The notes beneath the pieces are model-generated. The model saw nothing but the letters and a program-made list of their open reading frames with translations. It searched no databases and was not told where the DNA came from. DNA of 64,000 nucleotides, taken from positions 1 to 64,000 of the IMG/VR virus record IMGVR_UViG_3300021961_000044; one strand, given 5' to 3'. Source of the DNA: a virus. Positions 36,085-43,032 of the stretch are shown one piece after another. Position 1 is the first letter of the stretch; every line of letters begins with the position of its first letter. A program made the translations under genes and the position numbers.

Positions 36085-39000
36085 ATGGCAACAAGAATTC
36101 AAATAAGAAGAGGCACTGCCGCTGCATGGACCTCAGCTAACCCTATTCTTGCCGAGGGTGAACTTGGCGTAGAGTTAGATACACAGAAATTTAAAATTGG
36201 TATTGGAACAACCAGTTGGAGTGGTCTAAGTTATGCAACTGGTATTCAAGGAACCACTGGTGCCCAGGGAATCCAAGGAACAACAGGTATCCAAGGGGAT
36301 ACTGGTATTCAAGGCATTACTGGTAGAGGTCTGAATATTGTAGGAAACGTTGCTACAGTTGGAGATCTCCCAGATCCCTATAGTGGATCTATTGGAGATG
36401 CTTATGTTGTAACAGGAACAGGCGATCTTCACGTTTATAATGGAACGAGTTTCGATAACGTTGGACAAATTGTTGGTCCTCAAGGAACCACTGGCGCTCA
36501 AGGAACCCAGGGTATCCAAGGCGAATCAATTCAAGGTACAACTGGATATAATGGTACCCAAGGAACTCAGGGTATTCAGGGTGATGATGGTGCTCAAGGA
36601 ATTGCTGGTGCCTTCGCTGCACAAGGTATTCAAGGAACCCAAGGTATTCAAGGTAGAGAACCTGATGTAGCACAAACAGAAAAAAATACAATTACCTTTT
36701 CTGCTACTGAAGGTCAAGTATCTTTTGGAGCAACATACGTTCCAAATGCGATTGATGTTTATCTGAATGGTGTCAGATTATCAGAATCGGAATATGTAGG
36801 AACAAGTGGAACTCACATTCTTCTTAATGATGGTGCTAATATAGGGGATGTTTTAGATCTCGTTAAATTTGACTTTGGTAATGCTTTTAGAGGTCTTCAA
36901 GGCGTACAAGGTCTTCAAGGATTACAAGGAGTTCAGGGTCTTCAAGGACCACAGGGAACAACTGGTATTCAAGGTGATGTTGGTATTCAAGGAAGTACTG
37001 GTGCTCAGGGAACTCAGGGAGTCCAAGGAACAACTGGTATCCAAGGTGATGTTGGTACCCAAGGAACTCAAGGGGTTCAAGGTGTTCAAGGCGAAATTGG
37101 ATCTCAGGGTCTTGATGGTGCATATGCAGCACAAGGTATCCAAGGCATCCAAGGTATTCAAGGTTTAACACCTGACGTTGCTCAAACAAGCAAGACAACA
37201 ATTAGTTTTTCTGCCAATGAAGGTCAAACTTCTTTTGCAGGAACATATGTAGCAGGAGCAATAGACGTATTCTTAAATGGCGTAAGATTATCAGAATCGG
37301 AATACGTAGGAACAAGTGCAACTAATATCGTCTTAAACGACCCTGCTAACGCTGGAGACGTACTTGATCTTGTTAAGTTTGATTTTGGTAATGCTCTGAG
37401 AGGTTTGCAAGGTGTTCAAGGAACACAAGGTATTCAGGGCGATCTTGGTATTCAGGGTATTCAAGGTCTTGACGGTGCTTATGCCGCTCAAGGTATCCAA
37501 GGTCCACAAGGTACTGATGGTGTTCAAGGAACAAGTGGTCGTGGTGTTACCATTCTTGGTAGTGTTTCTACATCTACAAATCTTCCAGGATATCCAACTT
37601 CTTATGGTGGATCTGTTGGTGATGGATATATCACTTTAGACACAGGTCACTTATGGACTTGGAACGGTAGTTCTTGGGACGATGTTGGTAACATCACAGG
37701 TCCACAAGGAACTACTGGAACACAGGGAACTCGTGGTATTCAGGGAACTACTGGTTCTCAGGGTCAAACAGGTATTCAGGGCGACTTAGGTATCCAAGGT
37801 ATTCAAGGAGAGGCATTACAGGGCGTTCAGGGGACGACTGGTATTCAAGGTGATCTTGGCATTCAGGGCGCTACTGGTGCTGGTATACAAGGTGCTACTG
37901 GCACTCAAGGTGAAACAGGTACTCAAGGTACAACAGGTACTCAAGGTCTTGATGGTGCCTTTGCTGCACAAGGTATCCAAGGTATTCAAGGTATCCAGGG
38001 TTTAACACCTGACGTTGCTCAAACAAGTAAGTCAACCATCACATTCTCCGCTAATGAAGGACAAACTTCTTTTGCTGGAACATATGTAGCGGGAGCTATT
38101 GATGTTTATTTGAATGGTGTTAGATTATCCGATTCTGAATATGTTGGAACAAGTGCAACCAATATTGTTCTCAACGATCCCGCCAACGCTGGAGACGTAC
38201 TTGATCTTGTCAAGTTTGATTTTGGTAATGCATTAAGAGGTCTTCAGGGAATTCAAGGAACAACTGGTATTCAAGGTTTTACTGGTATCCAGGGAAGTGA
38301 TGGTGCCCAGGGTCTTGCTGGTGAATATGCAGCACAAGGTATTCAAGGTACTGATGGTTCACAAGGTACCGATGGTACTCAAGGAACTACAGGACCTCAA
38401 GGAACCACTGGAACTCAAGGAACCACTGGAACTCAGGGAACACAAGGTATTCAAGGTGACAGTGGTCGTGGTGTTACTATTCTCGGTAGTGTTTCGACAT
38501 ATACAAGTCTTCCAGGATATCCAACTTCTTATAGTGGAAATATTGGAGATGGATACATTACTACCAATACTGGTCACTTATGGACTTGGAACGGTAGTTC
38601 TTGGGACGATGTTGGTAACATCACAGGTCCACAAGGAACTACGGGAACGCAAGGAACTCAGGGTGTACAGGGACCTTCAATTCAAGGTGCTCAAGGAACA
38701 ACTGGAATTCAGGGAACAACTGGAACTCAGGGAACTACAGGTCCACAAGGAACTACAGGTTTACAGGGAACTACAGGTCTCCAAGGTTTAACTGGTATTC
38801 AAGGAGACACAGGTCTTCAAGGTTTAACTGGTGTTCAGGGAACGGACGGTCTTGGAGCACTTACAGGAGTTACATCTGTAACTAGTGGAACATTCTTCCC
38901 ACTTTTCGTTTCTGGAACTGGAGATGTTTCTCCAAATATCAGAACAGAAGCAACCGCATTTGGTTATGACGCAGGAACCAACACTGTTACTGCCACAAAC

Positions 39001-39282
39001 TTCAATACAACATCGGACATTACACTGAAGAAAAATGTCAATATTATTGAAAATGCTATTGATTCGGTAAAACTTATCAACGGTGTCAAATTTGACTGGA
39101 AAGATAACGGAAGACCTTCTATTGGTGTTATCGCTCAAGATGTTGAGCAAGTTTATCCAGAATTGGTTTATGAAGTAGACGGACAGAAGACATTAAACTA
39201 TAGCGGTTTAATAGGTGTTCTTGTTGAAGCAGTTAAAGACCTTCAGCAACAAATTAACAATCTAAATAGTACTACAGGTTAA
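36085..39282 (+). CDS. Collagen-like tail fibre with S74 intramolecular chaperone (1065 aa)
   Basis: Domains in order: Mtd_N-like anchor (1-50; IQIRRGTAAAWTSANPILAE); seven blocks of Gly-X-Y triplets of the form GIQGTTGAQG that should fold as collagen-like triple helix; three 79-residue repeats (about 193-271, 363-440, 642-719; core TYVAGAIDVFLNGVRLSESE); three further domains of about 54 residues (80-133, 485-539, 794-848; core HLWTWNGSSWDDVGNITGP); and a C-terminal Peptidase_S74 chaperone (about 977-1060; SDITLKKNVNII, GVIAQDVEQVYPEL, NYSGLIGVLVEAVK), which trimerises fibres and is normally self-cleaved. The repeats make length variation by recombination likely. Role: host-contact fibre. 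Confidence 0.9.
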   Translation: MATRIQIRRGTAAAWTSANPILAEGELGVELDTQKFKIGIGTTSWSGLSYATGIQGTTGAQGIQGTTGIQGDTGIQGITGRGLNIVGNVATVGDLPDPYSGSIGDAYVVTGTGDLHVYNGTSFDNVGQIVGPQGTTGAQGTQGIQGESIQGTTGYNGTQGTQGIQGDDGAQGIAGAFAAQGIQGTQGIQGREPDVAQTEKNTITFSATEGQVSFGATYVPNAIDVYLNGVRLSESEYVGTSGTHILLNDGANIGDVLDLVKFDFGNAFRGLQGVQGLQGLQGVQGLQGPQGTTGIQGDVGIQGSTGAQGTQGVQGTTGIQGDVGTQGTQGVQGVQGEIGSQGLDGAYAAQGIQGIQGIQGLTPDVAQTSKTTISFSANEGQTSFAGTYVAGAIDVFLNGVRLSESEYVGTSATNIVLNDPANAGDVLDLVKFDFGNALRGLQGVQGTQGIQGDLGIQGIQGLDGAYAAQGIQGPQGTDGVQGTSGRGVTILGSVSTSTNLPGYPTSYGGSVGDGYITLDTGHLWTWNGSSWDDVGNITGPQGTTGTQGTRGIQGTTGSQGQTGIQGDLGIQGIQGEALQGVQGTTGIQGDLGIQGATGAGIQGATGTQGETGTQGTTGTQGLDGAFAAQGIQGIQGIQGLTPDVAQTSKSTITFSANEGQTSFAGTYVAGAIDVYLNGVRLSDSEYVGTSATNIVLNDPANAGDVLDLVKFDFGNALRGLQGIQGTTGIQGFTGIQGSDGAQGLAGEYAAQGIQGTDGSQGTDGTQGTTGPQGTTGTQGTTGTQGTQGIQGDSGRGVTILGSVSTYTSLPGYPTSYSGNIGDGYITTNTGHLWTWNGSSWDDVGNITGPQGTTGTQGTQGVQGPSIQGAQGTTGIQGTTGTQGTTGPQGTTGLQGTTGLQGLTGIQGDTGLQGLTGVQGTDGLGALTGVTSVTSGTFFPLFVSGTGDVSPNIRTEATAFGYDAGTNTVTATNFNTTSDITLKKNVNIIENAIDSVKLINGVKFDWKDNGRPSIGVIAQDVEQVYPELVYEVDGQKTLNYSGLIGVLVEAVKDLQQQINNLNSTTG
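36661..36897 (+). repeat. Intragenic fibre repeat A, copy 1
   Basis: First of three direct in-frame repeats coding for a 79-residue beta domain that separates collagen-like blocks. It is the most diverged copy, with KNTITFSATEGQVSFGATYV in place of the sequence of the other two. Confidence 0.85.
37171..37404 (+). repeat. Intragenic fibre repeat A, copy 2
   Basis: Second copy of the 78-79-residue domain. It is close to copy 3 in DNA; for example the run AACGCTGGAGACGTACTTGA is shared. Confidence 0.85.
37645..37715 (+). repeat. Exact 71-bp direct repeat, copy 1
   Basis: These 71 bases recur without a single difference at 38572-38642, 927 bases downstream. They code for the HLWTWNGSSWDDVGNITGPQ segment. 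Confidence 0.95.
38008..38241 (+). repeat. Intragenic fibre repeat A, copy 3
   Basis: Third copy of the domain, differing from copy 2 mainly at silent positions. Confidence 0.85.
38572..38642 (+). repeat. Exact 71-bp direct repeat, copy 2
   Basis: Identical to 37645-37715 and in the same reading frame. Recombination between the copies would delete 309 codons in frame. Confidence 0.95.
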
Positions 39283-39291
39283 TCTAGATAA

Positions 39292-39744
39292 ATGAACAAA
39301 ACTAGAGAAGTTGCAAACTTAGTTACTGAGAATAATATCTTTGTTAGCACCTCTAATAATAGAGTTGGCGTCGGATCCACTGTACCAGTAAGTAAACTCG
39401 ATGTTACTGGAGATGTGACTGCTGACAACTTCAATTCGGCTTCTGATGAGTCGATGAAGAAAAATATTGTCAGTATCGCAGATGCTATCGCAAAACTCGA
39501 TAGAATCAATGGCGTTTCTTTCGTATGGAAAGAAACAAATACCAAATCATATGGAGTTACTGCTCAAAATGTTCAGAGCGTATTTCCAGAACTGGTAAAT
39601 GATAATGGATCACACTTAACAGTCAATTATAATGGGTTAATTGGCGTTTTGATTGCTGCCGTAAAAGAACAACAAAAACTAATTGGTACTTTGTCGGACA
39701 GATTAGATGCTTTAGAAGGAAATAACCAAAGTGAAAACGTTTAA
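39292..39744 (+). CDS. Stand-alone S74 chaperone-domain protein (150 aa)
   Basis: 150 residues. A short shaft segment (VGVGSTVPVSKLDVTGDVTA, residues about 24-43) leads into a complete Peptidase_S74 domain (about 49-150): SDESMKKNIVSI, INGVSFVWKE, GVTAQNVQSVFPEL, NYNGLIGVLIAAVKEQQ, ending in a helix that continues as coiled coil (LIGTLSDRLDALEG). The same domain closes the adjacent 1065-residue fibre but the two differ clearly, so this is not a frame-broken duplicate. It may act in trans as a chaperone, or be a very short fibre tip, or replace the fibre C-terminus by recombination. The next gene starts at a GTG inside its end. Confidence 0.82.
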   Translation: MNKTREVANLVTENNIFVSTSNNRVGVGSTVPVSKLDVTGDVTADNFNSASDESMKKNIVSIADAIAKLDRINGVSFVWKETNTKSYGVTAQNVQSVFPELVNDNGSHLTVNYNGLIGVLIAAVKEQQKLIGTLSDRLDALEGNNQSENV

Positions 39745-39886
39745 ACAATTTCAAGAGGATTGGAGTAATAAATATAAAAAGAGTATCGATTGCTCTAACC
39801 CAAAAGGATTTTCCCAAAAAGCACATTGTGCGGGAAGAGCAAAAAGAGCAAGAGGTGAGAAAACAGCATCTAAATCAGTTTCATGA
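39731..39886 (+). CDS. Small Cys-pair basic protein, GTG start (51 aa)
   Basis: 51-residue frame from GTG to TGA, overlapping the preceding gene by 14 bases and the next by 4. The N-terminus VKTFKQFQEDW resembles MKNFKQFLSE of a nearby gene and the MKTYQEFIAE of T4 internal proteins. The core DCSNPKGFSQKAHCAGRAKR is a Cys-x12-Cys basic module that I recall as a recurrent small domain in cyanomyoviruses. The GTG is preferred because it restores the FKQF N-terminus. Inferred role: small basic virion-associated protein, possibly packaged. Confidence 0.7.
   Translation: MKTFKQFQEDWSNKYKKSIDCSNPKGFSQKAHCAGRAKRARGEKTASKSVS
39767..39774 (+). promoter_or_regulatory. Possible internal late promoter
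   Basis: AATAAATA lies inside the 51-residue gene, 108 bases upstream of the 480-residue gene. Because AT-rich coding DNA contains such octamers by chance, it is only a candidate. Confidence 0.25.
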
Positions 39887-41325
39887 AAAAGTATTGTCGT
39901 CTTTGTAAGAAAAAAGAACATCGTGAGGAATGCGGATTTGGTCCCAAAATGTGGGACAAGTATTCTGTAGATGATGCTACCGATAAAGAGCAAGAAACTG
40001 CTGCGAAAGAATCTGGAATTATTGATGTTGAAGAAGAAAACAAGAGTGGTGATAGTTCTTTGCGTGACTGGTTTACTAAGAGTCGCGCTTCTGATGGCAC
40101 CCCTGGTTGGGTTCAATTGGGCGGCAAATATGCAGGAAAACCCTGCGCCAAACAACCAGGACAAACAACTAAACCCAAGTGCGGTTCCAGCAAAATGAAG
40201 CGCAATCTTGACAAAGGTGAAGAAGAAGCGGCATTCCGTCGTAAAAATCGTAAAGATCCAAATCCAGATAGAGAGGGTAAGGCAATCAACGTGGCTACTG
40301 AAGAAATGAATTTGGATGAAAAGTGCTGGCAAGGATACACACAGAAAGGTATGAAAAAGAAAGGCAATAAAGTTGTTCCTAACTGTGTTTCTGTTGGCGA
40401 GGAAAAAGAAAAAGATCACGAATACTCTATGGCTCGTTCTGAGATAAAAACTCTCAAAAATGCTGCTAAGAGATTAGAAAAGAAAATGGGCAAAAAGGGT
40501 GAGGGAAATCTTGAAGCCTGGGTTCAATCCAAAATCACAAAAGCGGCGGATTATATTGACACAGCTGCGGACTATGTTACCAATGAAGAAAAAGATGCAT
40601 GTTACCATAAGGTAAAGTCTCGTTATAAAGTTTGGCCAAGTGCATATGCTTCTGGTGCATTAGTTAAGTGTCGCAAAAAAGGTGCTAAAAACTGGGGCAA
40701 GAGTACCAATAAAGAAGGATATGAATATTCAAACTGGAGAGAAGACTTCAAAGCAATGGAATATGAATTCATTGATGTGATTACTCCAGATCCACTGGAA
40801 CCAACAAAGGGAATTGGCAGTGAAATGATCGGAATTGAAGAGGCAGTAAGAGTTCCTCAAAAAACAGGAACAATTGTTTTTGTATACCTTACTTTTAGAG
40901 GAAAAGCATATACCATTCAAATGTTCTTCCCATCAGTAAAACTTCCAAGTAGATCTGAAATTCAAGATCAGATTGATAAGGTATATCCTGGAGGAAAGGT
41001 GAGAAGTTATCACACATCTGATTACAAACCAGGAGAACCAGTTTTTCATACAGAAGATTGGCAAAAAGTTAATAGACAAGATAAAACCGATGGATTAAGT
41101 CCTGCTGCTGTAAAAGCATACCGCAGAGAAAATCCAGGTTCTAAACTGAAGACCGCTGTGACCAAGAAACCATCAGAACTTAAAGCAGGTTCTAAGGATG
41201 CAAAGCGTCGTAAGTCGTTCTGTTCAAGAATGAGTGGCATGAAGAGGCGTCTCACTTCTGCTAAAACTGCCAGAGATCCTGATAGCAGAATCAACAAAGC
41301 ACTCCGTCGTTGGAACTGTAACTAA
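39883..41325 (+). CDS. Multi-module Cys-pair basic protein (480 aa)
   Basis: Lys/Arg-rich, with several short modules that each contain two Cys: CRLCKKKEHREEC (4-16); GWVQLGGKYAGKPCAKQPGQ with KCGSSKMKRNL (about 75-110); KCWQGYTQKGMKKKG with NCV (about 146-168); ACYHKVKSRYKVWPSAYASG then ALVKCRKKGAKNWG (about 237-270); and at the C-terminus SFCSRMSGMKRRLTSAKTAR with LRRWNC (about 445-479). A beta domain without Cys lies at about 300-370. Such modules occur singly or in strings in cyanophages and algal viruses (DUF5872/DUF6321-like, from recall). Overlaps neighbours on both sides (ATGA, TAATG). Possibly nucleic-acid or metal binding; no enzyme motif seen. Confidence 0.7.
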   Translation: MKKYCRLCKKKEHREECGFGPKMWDKYSVDDATDKEQETAAKESGIIDVEEENKSGDSSLRDWFTKSRASDGTPGWVQLGGKYAGKPCAKQPGQTTKPKCGSSKMKRNLDKGEEEAAFRRKNRKDPNPDREGKAINVATEEMNLDEKCWQGYTQKGMKKKGNKVVPNCVSVGEEKEKDHEYSMARSEIKTLKNAAKRLEKKMGKKGEGNLEAWVQSKITKAADYIDTAADYVTNEEKDACYHKVKSRYKVWPSAYASGALVKCRKKGAKNWGKSTNKEGYEYSNWREDFKAMEYEFIDVITPDPLEPTKGIGSEMIGIEEAVRVPQKTGTIVFVYLTFRGKAYTIQMFFPSVKLPSRSEIQDQIDKVYPGGKVRSYHTSDYKPGEPVFHTEDWQKVNRQDKTDGLSPAAVKAYRRENPGSKLKTAVTKKPSELKAGSKDAKRRKSFCSRMSGMKRRLTSAKTARDPDSRINKALRRWNCN

Positions 41326-41654
41326 TGAAAAACTTCAAACAATTTCTATCAGAAAGCGTCACTATTCACGGTGATTTTAATGGAACTCTTAATGTAGGTT
41401 CTGATCCAGTTCAACAAAAAGTTAATGAGCAGAATCAATATATTGCTGATGTTGTTTGGATGGGAAGTATTTACAGAATGAAAATCGAAAGAAAAGAATC
41501 GTTAAGACTTCCATCGACTCAAGAACTAGCAGAACAACTCCAGGGAGAATATCCTGGAGCAATCGTTCAAAGGATTTATCCATTAGAACCAAAACCAACA
41601 GTAAAAATCGCAGACGTAAAAAGGTATCATCCAGGAAAATTAGAGTGGGTATAA
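41325..41654 (+). CDS. Virion-associated protein with capsid-targeting-like N-terminus (109 aa)
   Basis: 109 residues. The N-terminal decapeptide MKNFKQFLSE resembles the capsid targeting sequence of T4 internal proteins (MKTYQEFIAE), and LSE followed by S fits the (L/I)xE cleavage rule of prohead protease gp21; gp23 in this window has the same FLSE at its maturation site. The remainder is a compact alpha/beta domain (QYIADVVWMGSIYRMKIERK, LPSTQELAEQLQGEYPGAIV, YHPGKLEW). The ATG overlaps the previous stop (TAATG). I infer a head-internal or head-associated protein; not shown by sequence alone. Confidence 0.65.
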   Translation: MKNFKQFLSESVTIHGDFNGTLNVGSDPVQQKVNEQNQYIADVVWMGSIYRMKIERKESLRLPSTQELAEQLQGEYPGAIVQRIYPLEPKPTVKIADVKRYHPGKLEWV

Positions 41655-41657
41655 ATT

Positions 41658-43022
41658 ATGGCTCAGTGGAATAAAGAAACTCAAGATTATTTAAATCAAG
41701 AAAGAACTCTTCATGAAGTTTTCATGTGTGCCGACAGGTATGGCAACATTGGAAATTGTGGCGTTTCCACTGGTGCTGGTGGCGGTAGTTATGATGCTTT
41801 TGGTCGTTCCAGAGTATCAGAACCATTCACGCTTGCTGATTATTCTCATCAATATGGACTCAATGAAGAGATTTTATCAAAGACAGTTGGCACTGCTTCT
41901 ACAGTAGTACATGAACGGAATAAAGCATCAGCATCTCTAGTTGTTGGAACTGGTGCTACAGATAAAACCATTCACCAGACTCGTATGTATCACCATTACA
42001 TGCCTGGTAAGTCTCAGTTTGCTCTGTCCAGTTTCAATTTTCAAGATGTCAGAGAGAACACCGTAAAGAGAACTGGATACTTTGACGACTACAATGGTGT
42101 TTTTGTTCAACAAGAAGGTGATGGAACAGTTTCTATCGTAAGAAGAGATTATGTTTCTGGCATTACATCTGACACGGTTATCAATCAGTCCAGTTGGAAT
42201 CTTGATAAACTAGATGGAACAACTGTATCCGGTATTGAACTAGATTTTACTAAAACTCAATTATTCGCAACAGACTTTCAGTGGTTAGGTGTTGGTAGAC
42301 TTCGTTGTGGATTTGTCATTGGTGGACAACTTATCTACTGCCATGAGTTCAATCATTCCAATATAGAAGAGAATGTCTATTGGTCTCAACCATCACTACC
42401 TATTCGTTGCGAGGTAGCAAATACGGGTGCTGCTGTTGGCATTACATCTATGCAGCAGATTTGTTCTACCGTCATGAGTGAAGGTGGATATGAGGAAAGT
42501 GGATTTGAATTCTCTACTGGCGATACAACTGCAATTTCTCTTCCTGGTTCTAATAATGCTCCTAATCATATCAAGTGTGTAATAGCAATTCGTCTTAAGA
42601 ATACTATTAATGGGTATCAAAATAGAACGACTGTAAGGATTACAAACCTGGAACTTCTGTCTACTGCGGCACCTTGTAAGTTTGACCTTTACAGAATGCC
42701 TAGTAATTCTAATATTACTGGAGGAACATGGGTAGATTTTGATGGTGATTATTCTGGTGTCCAGTATAATGTTGGTGTTGGAACAAACTTTAATCTCACT
42801 GGAGCATATTCCAAACTCACTGGATTCTTAGCAGCAAACAATCCTTCGGGCAACCAAAATTCTGGCGATGCTCGTCTCAGTCCATCTGCAGCAAAAAAAT
42901 CTTATCTATCACAGAACATAGATAGTAATGATAGTAATATTTTTGCTGTAGTAGTTCAAAATATGACAACAAATACGGCAAATGAAATTTATGCTGCAGT
43001 TCAATGGAGAGAAACTAGATAG
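41658..43022 (+). CDS. Conserved virion structural protein (454 aa)
   Basis: The signature YDAFGRSRVSEPFTLADYSH (about residues 45-64) and the following MYHHYMPGKSQFALSS, NGVFVQQEG, FATDFQWLGVGRLRCGFVIG, YCHEFNHSN and QPSLPIRCEVANT define a family of large, beta-rich structural proteins widely spread in myoviruses and jumbo phages. No catalytic site is evident. Here it lies last in the fibre cassette, three bases after the 109-residue gene and ten before gp17, so it is likely virion-attached. I cannot say whether it is part of the head, neck or fibres. Confidence 0.82.
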   Translation: MAQWNKETQDYLNQERTLHEVFMCADRYGNIGNCGVSTGAGGGSYDAFGRSRVSEPFTLADYSHQYGLNEEILSKTVGTASTVVHERNKASASLVVGTGATDKTIHQTRMYHHYMPGKSQFALSSFNFQDVRENTVKRTGYFDDYNGVFVQQEGDGTVSIVRRDYVSGITSDTVINQSSWNLDKLDGTTVSGIELDFTKTQLFATDFQWLGVGRLRCGFVIGGQLIYCHEFNHSNIEENVYWSQPSLPIRCEVANTGAAVGITSMQQICSTVMSEGGYEESGFEFSTGDTTAISLPGSNNAPNHIKCVIAIRLKNTINGYQNRTTVRITNLELLSTAAPCKFDLYRMPSNSNITGGTWVDFDGDYSGVQYNVGVGTNFNLTGAYSKLTGFLAANNPSGNQNSGDARLSPSAAKKSYLSQNIDSNDSNIFAVVVQNMTTNTANEIYAAVQWRETR

Positions 43023-43032
43023 GTAATTTTTT

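Noticed and set aside
36226-38577. Several - and + strand open frames overlapping the collagen-like repeats
   Set aside because: The Gly-X-Gln repeat DNA is low in stop codons in all frames, so long chance frames are expected; their translations are repetitive Leu/Phe/Asn/Ser strings.
36238-38865. Short direct repeats reminiscent of a CRISPR array
   Set aside because: They are in-frame Gly-X-Y codons of a fibre gene with no constant spacers and no cas genes nearby.
39751-40419. A 222-codon - strand frame opposite the Cys-pair genes
   Set aside because: Its Phe-rich translation is the complement of the Lys/Glu-rich genes on the + strand; no start signal is visible.
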